64,000 nucleotides of DNA from an uncultured Gilliamella sp. (GCA_945276085.1 CALYPO010000002.1:22326-86325), one strand, 5' to 3'. Counted from the stretch's first letter, positions 20,960 to 30,020 are shown. Numbers and translations: made by a program. Notes: a model not told the origin generated them from the sequence alone.

Positions 20960-21887
20960 TTTTCCTTTCAGCTACCCTTAATATTGCGCTTCTTGAACGC
21001 GGGTTGTGATTAATCTCATCCATACTTGGTTTTACCTTGCCAAGTGATTTTAACTCGGCACCACCATATTGTTTAATTTGTTGTTCAGTAAGTGGTAATC
21101 CTGCTGGCAACTCAGGTCCTTTACTCTGTTTGCTAATAAATTGCTTAACTATTCGATCTTCTAAAGAATGAAAACTAATTACGGCAAGCCGTCCTTGGTT
21201 GGCAAGTATCGACAAACTGGCGTTCAATGCTTGTTCAACTTCTTCAAGTTCGCTATTAATATATATACGAATTGCTTGAAAACTCCGTGTTGCTGGATGT
21301 TTATGTTTATCTTTTTTAGGTGTTGCTTGTTCAATTAAATTAGCTAACTCTAATGTGCGAGTAATCGGCATAATTTTGTTTTTTTCGACAATAGCTCGCG
21401 CAATACGTTTAGCAAATTTTTCTTCACCAAATGTTTTTAATACCCATGCTATATCGGCTTCATCACTATTTAATAGCCACTCACTTGCTGTCATGCCCTG
21501 ATGATTATTCATCCGCATATCGAGCGGGCCATCACGCATAAACGAAAATCCTCTTTGCGGATCATCAAGTTGCGGAGAAGAAACCCCAAGGTCCAATAAA
21601 AAACCATCAACTTTACCAAGTAAGCCTAAATTATCAATATATTGATATACATTAGAAAACTCACCACGAATAAAGGTAAATCGCGGATCAATAATTTCAC
21701 TCGCTGCCTGTTGAGCTTTGGCATCGCGATCAATGGCAATTAATCTTCCTTCATTACCTAGATGATTTAAAATTAAACGAGAATGACCGCCTCGACCAAA
21801 AGTTCCATCAACATAAATACCGTTTTTTTTTATATTTAATGCTGCAATAGCTTCATTTAGTAAAACAGTTGTATGTAGATAGCTCAT
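20949..21887 (-). CDS. rsmH: 16S rRNA (cytosine1402-N4)-methyltransferase
   Basis: 312 aa (MraW). It methylates N4 of C1402 in the ribosomal P site using SAM. The SAM motif is [16 protein letters not shown], followed by [28 protein letters not shown] and [14 protein letters not shown], all diagnostic. It is the second gene of the cluster, 23 bases after mraZ, and overlaps ftsL. Confidence 0.98.
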   Translation of the reverse strand: MSYLHTTVLLNEAIAALNIKKNGIYVDGTFGRGGHSRLILNHLGNEGRLIAIDRDAKAQQAASEIIDPRFTFIRGEFSNVYQYIDNLGLLGKVDGFLLDLGVSSPQLDDPQRGFSFMRDGPLDMRMNNHQGMTASEWLLNSDEADIAWVLKTFGEEKFAKRIARAIVEKNKIMPITRTLELANLIEQATPKKDKHKHPATRSFQAIRIYINSELEEVEQALNASLSILANQGRLAVISFHSLEDRIVKQFISKQSKGPELPAGLPLTEQQIKQYGGAELKSLGKVKPSMDEINHNPRSRSAILRVAERKNEQ

Positions 21888-21910
21888 TAGTCTTGTACTC
21901 TATTATTTAG

Positions 21911-22357
21911 TTAAATCGTTAAATTTTTTAAATTATCGGATAAGTTTGTAATATCAGCCGACAGCTCAGCAATATCTTCACTAATTTGTTGATACCAGAT
22001 GACTTCATCCCAAATTTCAAATTTATTAGATTGACCTACAAACATGACATGTTTTTCTAATTTTGCGTATGTGCGTAATGTAGGCGGTAATAGAATCCGA
22101 CCTGAATTATCCATAGGGCACTCAATTGCATAGCCTAGTAATAATCGTTTTATTCGACGCTCTGACTCAACAATAGTAGAAAGTGTTGATAGTTGCTTTT
22201 CAATACTTTTCCATTCAGAAATTGAGTAAAGTGACAAGCAAGAATGATATAAACCAATTGTGCAAACCATGCCTTCAGACAAAGCATCACGATAGCGAGT
22301 AGGAATAGCCATCCGCCCTTTACTATCTAAATTGACTGAAGTTGCACCACTGAACAT
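21911..22357 (-). CDS. mraZ: transcriptional regulator MraZ
   Basis: 148 aa with two SpoVT/AbrB-like halves: N-terminal FSGATSVNLDSKGRMAIPTRYRD and C-terminal CPMDNSGRILLPPTLR. In E. coli it binds repeated GTGG boxes upstream of its own gene and represses the dcw cluster. A matching three-box operator lies 78-102 bases upstream here, so autoregulation is very likely conserved. Confidence 0.97.
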   Translation of the reverse strand: MFSGATSVNLDSKGRMAIPTRYRDALSEGMVCTIGLYHSCLSLYSISEWKSIEKQLSTLSTIVESERRIKRLLLGYAIECPMDNSGRILLPPTLRTYAKLEKHVMFVGQSNKFEIWDEVIWYQQISEDIAELSADITNLSDNLKNLTI

Positions 22358-22434
22358 GAAAGCACCGTTTTCTTTAAATTTTTATTATTTTTTTATTGAT
22401 TAAAATCAGATGGTTAAATAATTCTTACTTTTTT

Positions 22435-22459
22435 ACCACTTAAACCCACTTTTTACCAC
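22435..22459 (-). promoter_or_regulatory. MraZ operator, three GTGG boxes at 10-bp spacing
   Basis: On the minus strand the boxes are GTGGT (22455-22459), GTGGG (22445-22449) and GTGGT (22435-22439), each separated by five bases (AAAAA, TTTAA). This is the direct-repeat geometry known for MraZ: one box per helical turn upstream of mraZ. Confidence 0.88.
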
Positions 22460-22715
22460 AAAAGTTACAAAAATAATAGGTATTTAATCAATTAATTTCG
22501 CGAATATTCATAAAAATAAGTGCACGCTATTTTTACTAAAAATAACTTCAGCTTTGAATATTTAAAATATTTATTTAAATCAATTGGTTAAATGATTTAT
22601 TTTTTAAACGTTCATACTAACAATAGAAAAAATATGATTAAGAGATGATGTGAATAAAGTAATGAAGTTAAATATTACTCATAATGGATGAGTAATGATT
22701 GAGGCTTTAAAGAAA

Positions 22716-22744
22716 GATTGTGGCCGACATAAGTCGGCACAATC
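22716..22744 (-). terminator. terminator of zwf-pgl
   Basis: GATTGT and GCCGAC pair with GTCGGC and ACAATC across an ATAA loop: a 12-bp stem with one bulged base. On the minus strand it is followed by TTTCTTTAAAG. It lies eight bases after the pgl stop. Confidence 0.8.
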
Positions 22745-22751
22745 AATAGGC

Positions 22752-23450
22752 TTACGCAGCAGTCCAAAATATGGTCACATTAACTTTATCTTGCTGTAAA
22801 ATTGCTCTAACTGGCATTTGGTTAATATCTTTACCTTGTTCGGCTTGTTCTAATACTGACATTTTACTATCACCCACTAAATGTAGATAGATATTGTGAC
22901 TATTTAAAATAGTAGGCAGCGTTAAAGTAATTCGATCTAAAGGTGCTGTTAATGGTGTCATACCGATAACTTTACGGCCTGATTTCATATCTAAACCGGC
23001 AGCTAAATTCGCAGCGCCAGGGAATAATGACGCAGTATGACCATCTTCCCCCATACCTAGAATTAATACATCAAATGGCATTGGTACTTTGTCTAACTGT
23101 TTTTCAGTAATTGACGCGCCATCAAATGGATTATTACAGCTATTTTTTAAACCGATAAAATTAGCCAACTTTGCTTTATTTTGTAATAAGTAAGTCATGA
23201 CCAATTTTTCATTACTGGCATCATCAGTATCATCAACCCATCTATCATCAACCAGAGTAATAAATACACGGCTCCAATCTAAATTTTGCTCACTAAGAGC
23301 AATAAATAAAGGAATAGGCGTTTTACCCCCCGATACAGCTATCGAAGCTTGTCCTCTAATTTGAATCGCTTTGGTAAGTTCATTCACGATGTGTGAAGTC
23401 AGGTCTTCAACTAATAACTCACTTGTTGCATATTTATTTAGTGTAACCAT
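22752..23450 (-). CDS. pgl: 6-phosphogluconolactonase
   Basis: 232 aa, DevB/NagB-fold type. It hydrolyses 6-phosphogluconolactone, the product of the Zwf reaction. Visible motifs are SIAVSGGKTPIPLF, LVDDRWVDD, LGMGEDGHTASLFPG and the C-terminal VRAIL. It lies 14 bases after zwf and ends with a terminator, so zwf-pgl is a two-gene operon. Neither gnd nor edd/eda is in the window. Confidence 0.95.
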   Translation of the reverse strand: MVTLNKYATSELLVEDLTSHIVNELTKAIQIRGQASIAVSGGKTPIPLFIALSEQNLDWSRVFITLVDDRWVDDTDDASNEKLVMTYLLQNKAKLANFIGLKNSCNNPFDGASITEKQLDKVPMPFDVLILGMGEDGHTASLFPGAANLAAGLDMKSGRKVIGMTPLTAPLDRITLTLPTILNSHNIYLHLVGDSKMSVLEQAEQGKDINQMPVRAILQQDKVNVTIFWTAA

Positions 23451-23464
23451 ATTGGATATTCCTT

Positions 23465-24925
23465 TTATTCAAATTCATGCCATGAATAGCCATCTTTAGT
23501 AATTAAAGCGACTGATGCAACCGGTCCCCAAGTACCAGCTTGATAAGTTTTTGGTGTGTCATTATCAGCATCCCATGCATTGATAATAGAATCAACCCAT
23601 TTCCAAGCAGCTTCAACTTCGTCACGATGAACAAATAGTGCTTGTCGTCCTCGCATCACTTCAAGTAGCAAGCGTTCATAAGCATCAGCACGATGTTGAT
23701 GGAAAGTTTCACTAAAACTTAAATCAAGCTTAGTTGTTTGTAAAGTATGGGTACTATCTAACCCTGGCACTTTATTAAGAATTTCAATATCCATACCTTC
23801 ATCAGGCTGTAATCGAATGGTTAACTTATTTTGTGGCAGCTCAGGATAAGATTCACTAAACAAATTCAGTGGTAATGGTTTAAAATAAACAACCACTTCT
23901 GAGCATTTGCTTGGTAAACGCTTACCAGTACGCAAATAAAAAGGGACTCCCGCCCACTGCCAATTATCAATATCGACACGAATAGCCACAAAGGTTTCAG
24001 TATGGCTGTCTGGGGTTGCACCATCTTCTTCTAAATACCCCGGTACATTAATACCGTTAACAAATCCTGAGGTATATTGACCTCTAACAACTTTATCACG
24101 AATATTGGTTTTATTAATTGGTCTAAGTGCATTAAGTACAGCGATTTTTTCATTACGCAAGCTATCATCACCAAGATTAGATGGTGGAGACATTGCAATC
24201 ATAGTTAAAATCTGTAATAAATGGTTTTGTACCATATCACGCATTTGACCAGCTTTATCAAAATATCCCCAACGCCCTTCAATACCGACTTGCTCAGCAA
24301 CAGTAATTTCAACATGATCGATTGAATTTCGGTCCCAAAATGAGGCAAATACAGGATTTGCAAAACGTAATGCTAATAAATTTAAAACGGATTCTTTACC
24401 TAAATAATGGTCAATACGATAGACTTGTGACTCATTAAAATATTTCGCAACAGAATCGTTAATTTCACGCGATGATTGTAAATCGGTACCGAGTGGTTTT
24501 TCCATAACAATTCGGTTTTGGATTTGATTTAATCCCGCTTCAGCTAAACCTTGGCAGATAGTACCAAACGCACCAGGATGCATGGCAAAATAAAAAATAG
24601 TTGGTCTGGTTTGGTCAAGTTCATCCTTTAATGCGCTAAAACCAGCAAGATTATTGACATCTAATTTATGAAAATTAAGTCGTTGACTAAATCGTTGCCA
24701 AATCGCGTCGTCGATAGGTTCTGGCATAAAAGTAGCCAATGCTTCTTTGGCTACTTCGCAATAAGCAGCATGATCCCAATCAGCACGACCTACGCCTAAA
24801 ATTTTAGTCTGTTTTGGCAACTTACCATATTTTTCCAATTGATATAAAGACGGTAATAATTTACGTCTCGTTAAATCCCCTTTAGCACCAAAAATAACTA
24901 AATCGCAAACTGGGATATCAGACAT
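23465..24925 (-). CDS. zwf: glucose-6-phosphate 1-dehydrogenase
   Basis: 486 aa. Oxidises glucose 6-phosphate to 6-phosphogluconolactone and makes NADPH in the oxidative pentose phosphate pathway. The coenzyme motif is IFGAKGDLTRRKLLPSLY, and the active-site segment is YRIDHYLGKESVLN with the catalytic His one turn away at HVEITVAEQ. RTGKRLPSKC near residue 350 is also conserved. The length matches enterobacterial Zwf. It is cotranscribed with pgl. Confidence 0.98.
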   Translation of the reverse strand: MSDIPVCDLVIFGAKGDLTRRKLLPSLYQLEKYGKLPKQTKILGVGRADWDHAAYCEVAKEALATFMPEPIDDAIWQRFSQRLNFHKLDVNNLAGFSALKDELDQTRPTIFYFAMHPGAFGTICQGLAEAGLNQIQNRIVMEKPLGTDLQSSREINDSVAKYFNESQVYRIDHYLGKESVLNLLALRFANPVFASFWDRNSIDHVEITVAEQVGIEGRWGYFDKAGQMRDMVQNHLLQILTMIAMSPPSNLGDDSLRNEKIAVLNALRPINKTNIRDKVVRGQYTSGFVNGINVPGYLEEDGATPDSHTETFVAIRVDIDNWQWAGVPFYLRTGKRLPSKCSEVVVYFKPLPLNLFSESYPELPQNKLTIRLQPDEGMDIEILNKVPGLDSTHTLQTTKLDLSFSETFHQHRADAYERLLLEVMRGRQALFVHRDEVEAAWKWVDSIINAWDADNDTPKTYQAGTWGPVASVALITKDGYSWHEFE

Positions 24926-25038
24926 AATTTTCTCCTAAAAAAAGCATATTATCTATTTTATTACGTTGTCCTACCTATGTACACTCAGTTAATAGAGCTA
25001 ATCATAATAATAGGTATTTGCCTTATTTGATACGAAAA

Positions 25039-25067
25039 CAAAAGGTCACCATGAAGGCGACCTTTTG
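25039..25067 (-). terminator. terminator of rplY
   Basis: CAAAAGGTC (25039-25047) pairs with GACCTTTTG (25059-25067), 9 bp, with a possible short inner stem. The minus strand continues TTTTGTTTTCG. It is the second of two hairpins after rplY. Confidence 0.8.
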
Positions 25068-25078
25068 CGTGGATTAGT

Positions 25079-25097
25079 AATTGGGTGTTACCCAATT
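25079..25097 (-). other. hairpin immediately after the rplY stop
   Basis: AATTGGGT (25079-25086), loop GTT, ACCCAATT (25090-25097): a perfect 8-bp stem with a 3-base loop, 10 bases after the rplY stop and 12 bases before the terminator stem. It has no T tract of its own. Together the two could make a processed or protected 3' end. Confidence 0.6.
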
Positions 25098-25107
25098 GAT
25101 GGATAAT

Positions 25108-25392
25108 TTATACGCGCACAAAATCCATATGCACTAATTTTGGTTTGAATGGATGACGTTGTACTGCTTGTACTTTTGCTTTAACAGCTTTACCGTCAAC
25201 TTCAATAGTTAATACTTCAGAATAAAATTCTGGTTTTTCTTGCATATTAAAAATATGGTTGTGATCAAGCACAACAGAAACTGCTGCTTCACTTCCACCA
25301 TAGATAATAGCTGGGAATTGACCAGCGTGACGCAGGCGGCGGCTCGCACCCTTACCATGCTCTTTTCTAACTTCTGCTTTTAATGTAAACAT
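25108..25392 (-). CDS. rplY: 50S ribosomal protein L25
   Basis: 94 aa, matching short L25 of E. coli, which binds loop E of 5S rRNA. Conserved stretches are [38 protein letters not shown] and [16 protein letters not shown]. The frame is open eight codons further upstream (to 25416), but I use 25392 (MFTLKAEV), which equals the E. coli start and has AAGAGA upstream. It is transcribed alone from a strong promoter about 120 bases upstream. Confidence 0.97.
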   Translation of the reverse strand: MFTLKAEVRKEHGKGASRRLRHAGQFPAIIYGGSEAAVSVVLDHNHIFNMQEKPEFYSEVLTIEVDGKAVKAKVQAVQRHPFKPKLVHMDFVRV

Positions 25393-25423
25393 TTTAATTT
25401 CTCTTAGTAATTTCAAATAAAAA

Positions 25424-25449
25424 CCAATTACAGGCGACCCAGTAATTGG
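25424..25449 (-). promoter_or_regulatory. stem-loop in the rplY 5' leader
   Basis: CCAATTAC (25424-25431) and GTAATTGG (25442-25449) form a perfect 8-bp stem with a 10-base loop in the middle of the predicted rplY leader RNA. In E. coli, L25 is reported to repress its own translation through the 5' leader, so this stem is a candidate part of that control. Confidence 0.5.
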
Positions 25450-25490
25450 CTATCAAATAGTTGCTTAAAAAGCGCTAGCGATTATAAAGC

Positions 25491-25519
25491 GTTCTGCAAT
25501 TTAACGCAATCAAATAATC
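25491..25519 (-). promoter_or_regulatory. sigma-70 promoter of rplY
   Basis: On the minus strand, TTGCGT (25514-25519), a 17-base spacer and TATAAT (25491-25496). The consensus -10 and ideal spacing make this the best promoter in the window. The predicted RNA start near 25484 gives a leader of about 90 bases. Confidence 0.75.
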
Positions 25520-25575
25520 ATACTACTATTAATCAAAACCAAGTATCGATTAAGTTTGTAATACGAATTTACCGT

Positions 25576-26451
25576 TTACTTTATTAATTCTATCTTAAAA
25601 CCATAAGACACTTTTTCTGTTGGCGAAAGTTTTAAAGGTTGAGTAATACACGCAGTTTCGACACAAACCATAGATTGATATTCATCATCAGCAAAATCAG
25701 CCATTGCTTTTGCTTTATCTACCCATGGATTCCATGTTACAACATCGGTCGAATGATTATTAGTTAACTCAATAGTACGTTGCCCATCTTTAATGATTAA
25801 CTTATTATCGGCATGGGTGTAAATACGATCGACTTCTTGATTGAAAGTCAGCTGACCTACAGTAGTGGGTTTATTTTCATTTGCTAAACGTTCTTGATAG
25901 CTGTCTCCTAAACCTTTAACAAGCACATTGTTAATATTATCTACACCAAAATAGGTATGTAATGCACTTGTTGCTTCAAAATCGCCTTGGCAAGTTAACG
26001 TGACTTGGCAAGTATTACCAATATGAATCTGTAACCAAACGTGAAAAGGTTTTGAAAAAAACGGCTCAGTTTGTTGATTATTGGTTAACGATAAAACAAG
26101 ATCAACGCCATCATTATCTTCGTTGCATGAATCTAGAGTCCACTGCACTATACGGGCAAAACCATGCATAGGATCACCTAATTTACCAAACCAAGGCCAA
26201 CAAATAGGTACGCCACCACGAATAGCGGTACCTTTTTTAAATACGGCGTTGTTACTTAACCAAACGACTGGTGCAGTTTCAGTTGTCGGTTGCCAAAATA
26301 ATAGATGCGCACCTTGTAGTGAAACCGCGGCTGTACAAGTTTGGTGATTAATGACTAAAATAGGTAATTCACCATAGGTGGTTTGTTTAACAGATGGGCT
26401 TAAAGACTGAGATTGTTTAGCACTATCCAATAGTTGTTTTAAAATACTCAT
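25576..26451 (-). CDS. yeaD: D-hexose-6-phosphate mutarotase (YeaD family)
   Basis: 291 aa aldose-1-epimerase-fold enzyme, expected to interconvert anomers of glucose 6-phosphate and similar sugars. Matches: SLQGAHLLFWQP, AIRGGVPICWPWFG, HGFARIVQW, ALHTYFGVDNI and VTWNPWVDKAKAMADF. The open frame extends to 26484, but an AGGAG site sits seven bases before the internal ATG at 26451 (MSILKQLLD), so I start there. It lies upstream of rplY on the same strand, separated by the rplY promoter. Confidence 0.93.
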   Translation of the reverse strand: MSILKQLLDSAKQSQSLSPSVKQTTYGELPILVINHQTCTAAVSLQGAHLLFWQPTTETAPVVWLSNNAVFKKGTAIRGGVPICWPWFGKLGDPMHGFARIVQWTLDSCNEDNDGVDLVLSLTNNQQTEPFFSKPFHVWLQIHIGNTCQVTLTCQGDFEATSALHTYFGVDNINNVLVKGLGDSYQERLANENKPTTVGQLTFNQEVDRIYTHADNKLIIKDGQRTIELTNNHSTDVVTWNPWVDKAKAMADFADDEYQSMVCVETACITQPLKLSPTEKVSYGFKIELIK

Positions 26452-26647
26452 AATTACTCCTATAATGTTTAATCTGATCGACAATCAATGTCATAAACTA
26501 AATCTAAAATTGTTTCTATTTTACGCTTTTTCACCACATTCTAGAAATAGAATAAAGGTAAAAAAGCTTTTTTTAATAAATACGAGTAATATAGCCAGCT
26601 CATTTAAACTTATTCTGCGTATTTGACAAAAATTTATGGAAAAGCAT

Positions 26648-27781
26648 ATGTTTGATTATAAAATTCCGCTTAGCTTATATATTCATATGCCTTGGTGTGT
26701 TCAAAAATGTCCTTACTGTGATTTTAATTCACATACGGTGAAAAAAACACCTGATTATCAAGCTTATATTCAACATCTTATTGAAGATTTACGGCAAGAT
26801 GTCAAACTGTGTCCTGATCGCTCAATTCACTCTATTTTTATCGGTGGAGGCACGCCAAGTCTATTTTCAGCCGAATTGATTAATCAGTTATTAATCGACG
26901 TTAATAAAATTATTCCAATAGAGAGCGAGGCAGAAATAACAATTGAAGCAAACCCAAATTCTGTTGATGTAGAAAGGTTTAAGGGTTATCAGCAAGCAGG
27001 AATTAATCGTATTTCAATTGGCGTGCAAAGCTTTCAATCGGCTAAACTAGTAAATTTAGGACGCATACATAACCCTGAAGAAGCCATAAATGCAGGTACT
27101 CTTGCTCATAACCTAAATTTACATAGTTTTAATTTAGACTTAATGCATGGCTTACCGAATCAATCCATTGATGATGCATTGTATGATTTAAAGCAAGCCA
27201 TTAAGCTAGCCCCCCCGCATTTGTCTTGGTATCAACTAACTATTGAACCCAATACATTATTTGGTTCCAAACCACCAATCTTACCTGATGACGATAACCT
27301 ATGGGAAATTTATCAACAAGGGCATCAACTTTTAACTCAACAAGGCTATCAACAATATGAAACCTCAGCATATGCCAAACCCGGCTATCAATGCGAACAT
27401 AATTTAAATTATTGGCGTTTTGGTGATTATTTAGGGATTGGCTGCGGAGCGCATGGTAAAATTACCCAATCGAATGGCAAAATTACCCGGACAGTAAAAA
27501 CACGTCACCCTAAAGGGTATTTAGAAGGTCGATATTTAGAACACGCTTATCAAGTAGCGTCGCAAGATCTACCCTTTGAATATTTTATGAATCGTTTCCG
27601 ATTATTTGAAGCAACGCCCAAGCACGAATTTGAACAACGTACTTTTTTACCCTTGCAATCGGTAAGTAAGCAGATTGACCTTGCCATAGAGCAAAACTAT
27701 TTGATTGAACATAAACATAATTGGCAAATAACCGAGCGCGGTAAGCTGTTTTTAAACTCATTATTAGAGATCTTCTTATAG
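26648..27781 (+). CDS. hemW: radical SAM heme chaperone HemW
   Basis: 377 aa. The 4Fe-4S motif is CVQKCPYC (CxxxCxxC) with a further Cys nearby. Family hallmarks are IFIGGGTPSLFS, RISIGVQSF, NLDLMHGLPNQ, HNLNYWRFGDYLGIGCGAHG and the C-terminal WQITERGKLFLNSLLEIFL. HemW is a heme-transfer chaperone, not a coproporphyrinogen oxidase, despite older annotations. Two ATGs are possible, 26636 and 26648; I prefer 26648 because GGAAAAG lies just before it and the N-terminus then fits E. coli. It has a C7 run at 27210-27216. Confidence 0.95.
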   Translation: MFDYKIPLSLYIHMPWCVQKCPYCDFNSHTVKKTPDYQAYIQHLIEDLRQDVKLCPDRSIHSIFIGGGTPSLFSAELINQLLIDVNKIIPIESEAEITIEANPNSVDVERFKGYQQAGINRISIGVQSFQSAKLVNLGRIHNPEEAINAGTLAHNLNLHSFNLDLMHGLPNQSIDDALYDLKQAIKLAPPHLSWYQLTIEPNTLFGSKPPILPDDDNLWEIYQQGHQLLTQQGYQQYETSAYAKPGYQCEHNLNYWRFGDYLGIGCGAHGKITQSNGKITRTVKTRHPKGYLEGRYLEHAYQVASQDLPFEYFMNRFRLFEATPKHEFEQRTFLPLQSVSKQIDLAIEQNYLIEHKHNWQITERGKLFLNSLLEIFL

Positions 27782-27962
27782 ATAACACAATAAAAAATAA
27801 TGAATTAGTGACGAGAATAAAGCGATTTACACTTACTTAACAAGATAGATACAATCTATTTAAGCAATCATTTAGTTATCTTTACATACATTTTTTAAAA
27901 AAAGGCGCATACTAACACTCGACAATGCATTTATTTCATTGTTTTCCTATTCCTTATGTTTT

Positions 27963-27992
27963 CCCAATAACCATGTTATTGGGATTTTTTTT
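27963..27992 (+). terminator. strong Rho-independent terminator, 180 bases after hemW
   Basis: CCCAATAAC (27963-27971), loop CAT, GTTATTGGG (27975-27983), then A and eight T. This is the most canonical terminator in the window. Because it is 180 bases downstream of hemW, it ends either a long 3' UTR or a separate small RNA. Confidence 0.92.
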
Positions 27993-28012
27993 GCAAATTT
28001 GTTCAACTGATT

Positions 28013-28975
28013 TTATTTATATTTAGAAATAAATTGTTTTAATTCATCTAATGTCGATGTCCCTTCCATTGGACCTTTTTTAGATACAGCTAGAGCACCG
28101 CTCGCATTCGCATAGCGCAAAGCCTGTTTGACAGAATATCCGGCTAACATCAAACTCACAAAGGTTGCACCAAAACAGTCACCCGCTCCAGTTGGATCAA
28201 TGACGTTTGTGGCAAAACCGTCGACATGAAGTGTGTATAATTTATTTTTTTCATCGTGACCATAGTAGTCTGCACCATTACTACCTTTTTTCACCACAAT
28301 ATGTTTAATTCCTTTTTCGAGTAATGAAAACATGGTTTGTTGTTCACTCTCATCATGGCTATGGGCAAAATAACTAACCTCGCTTTCGCTTGGTAAAAAT
28401 ATGTCGGTATATTCCATGATATAATCAAACGATTGCTCCATTTCCTGAATATTAAACATCTCCTTACGCAAATTAGGATCAAACGAAATTGTGCCACCAT
28501 TTCTTTTAATAATATCAAGTGCTTTACGCATAGCATCAATGGCGCGAAAAGAATAAAGTGAAGAGCCCATAACGTGTAAATGGGTACAATCTTTTAGTAA
28601 ACTTTCATTTATATGATTGAACGAAAGTAGACCACAGGCACTATTTGGGATATTAAAGATAAAATCGCGTTCATTTAAGTCTTTATAGGTTACAAATGCA
28701 CTACCTGTATTAGCTTTATAATGCGAGGTAATCCCCTCAATAATCACACCATCTTGTTTTAATCGCTTAGTGCACATGTGACCAAAAGCATCTTTGCCAA
28801 CACAACCAAAAAAAATAACTGGAAAACCTAATTTTGCAACTTGATCAGCAAATATTGCTGGTGCGCCACTGACAAAAGGTCCGACAAACTCACCCGGTTC
28901 GTCAAAACGTTGGTTTTTCTGTTTAGCTAAAAACTCAACTAGCAATTCTCCTATAGTACAAATCTTAAATTGCAT
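28013..28975 (-). CDS. PfkB-family carbohydrate kinase
   Basis: 320 aa ribokinase-fold kinase. The N-terminus has TIGELLVEFLA, the substrate region GPFVSGAPAIFADQVAKLG, and the second PfkB signature with catalytic Asp is DPTGAGDCFGATFV. A start at 28975 puts the ATG one base after the stop of the deoR-family gene, with AAGGGG seven bases upstream; an in-frame ATG at 28993 is the alternative. The general type resembles YdjH and 2-keto-3-deoxygluconate or tagatose kinases. It is in a two-gene operon with the regulator, divergent from the aldolase-PTS operon, so its substrate is probably a sugar of that pathway. The exact substrate is not determinable. Confidence 0.85.
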   Translation of the reverse strand: MQFKICTIGELLVEFLAKQKNQRFDEPGEFVGPFVSGAPAIFADQVAKLGFPVIFFGCVGKDAFGHMCTKRLKQDGVIIEGITSHYKANTGSAFVTYKDLNERDFIFNIPNSACGLLSFNHINESLLKDCTHLHVMGSSLYSFRAIDAMRKALDIIKRNGGTISFDPNLRKEMFNIQEMEQSFDYIMEYTDIFLPSESEVSYFAHSHDESEQQTMFSLLEKGIKHIVVKKGSNGADYYGHDEKNKLYTLHVDGFATNVIDPTGAGDCFGATFVSLMLAGYSVKQALRYANASGALAVSKKGPMEGTSTLDELKQFISKYK

Positions 28976-28976
28976 A

Positions 28977-29804
28977 TTACATCCCCTTTGCATTACGATA
29001 GATCACGCAAAATTTGTTAACCACATCTTGTTTAAAATTAGAATCTAATAATTGTTGATGATATTCGGTGACAACTGGTCTTGATAATATAACCGTATCT
29101 AAATGCTTTAATTTTCCGATACTGTGTTCATCATTCATTACCAAGCGTTGAGGTAAAAGGCCAATAGTATGGTCAGCATTTTTAAATATTTGTTGATATG
29201 TTTTTTGTTGATCAATATTAGCAATAATTAAATGATTATTAGCATTGATAGCTGCCAATTCGACAATAAAATGGGTAATAGAAAATTGGTTAACAACCTC
29301 AGTTAGGGCATTATTATTTTGCAAAATATTACCTTCTAAAAGCACCCCCCCCACTAATATGACTTCGGCATCTGAAAACTCCTTAACCAATTGAGCATTT
29401 TGAATATCATTCATAATTAATTTTAAGGATTTTTTATTATGCAAAAAAGGAATGAGTTTTCGAATTAAAGTGCCATGACCTAAAAAAAGTGTATCGCCAT
29501 CATTTATATAATCTAAACAATTTTTAACGATATCGATTTCACTGATATTTAAATTGATATTACTATAATTTACAGAGTCGAAAGAAGTTTGGTTAGCCAA
29601 ACTTTCAGGTGGAATATAAATTGCTCCACCAAAGGATCGTTTTAAATAACCTTGTTGTTCTAAATATGTTAAATCTTGCCGAATGGTAACATTAGATACT
29701 TGAAGCTTGTCAGATAAGTCATCTACTTTTACTTCACCTTGTTTACGTACGATTTCGGCAATATCTAACCTACGTTTTAGTAGGGCTGAAGACGCTCTAG
29801 CCAA
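28977..29804 (-). CDS. DeoR-family transcriptional regulator of the sugar operon
   Basis: 275 aa. An N-terminal DeoR helix-turn-helix (RRLDIAEIVRKQGEVKVDDLSDKLQVSNVTIRQDLTYLEQQGYLKRSFGGA) leads to the sugar-phosphate sensing domain (about 85-250, GDTLFLGHGTL, VILVGGVLLEGN). DeoR regulators are usually repressors released by a phosphorylated sugar. It faces the aldolase-PTS operon across a 340-base control region containing CTTTCGTTTT-like operators. The coding strand carries a G8 run at 29345-29352 (LVGGVL), where slippage would truncate the effector domain. Confidence 0.92.
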   Translation of the reverse strand: MARASSALLKRRLDIAEIVRKQGEVKVDDLSDKLQVSNVTIRQDLTYLEQQGYLKRSFGGAIYIPPESLANQTSFDSVNYSNINLNISEIDIVKNCLDYINDGDTLFLGHGTLIRKLIPFLHNKKSLKLIMNDIQNAQLVKEFSDAEVILVGGVLLEGNILQNNNALTEVVNQFSITHFIVELAAINANNHLIIANIDQQKTYQQIFKNADHTIGLLPQRLVMNDEHSIGKLKHLDTVILSRPVVTEYHQQLLDSNFKQDVVNKFCVIYRNAKGM

Positions 29805-30020
29805 ATTTTATTTCCTATATAACTGATAAATATCTAAAGATGATAATAAAATTTATCATACAAGTGGTCAACATCAATTAATGTGAAGAAATTTATTCCT
29901 AAACATGAATCAATGTTAATTATCGCGATTTAGTAGTCTTAAATCAGCCTTGACCAGTTAAACGTTAAAATGCAACTTTAGCAACAAGTTTATCTTGTTC
30001 GACATATTAAAATCTATTTT

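Larger units (their letters stand above)
22358..22751. other. 394-base AT-rich region between mraZ and pgl
   Basis: Holds the mraZ operator (22435-22459) near its left end and the zwf-pgl terminator (22716-22744) at its right end. Between them (about 22470-22700) the DNA is very AT-rich. It presumably contains the mra promoter; one possible -10 is TATTAT on the minus strand (22473-22478), but no good -35 pairs with it. No gene of useful length was found. Confidence 0.5.
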
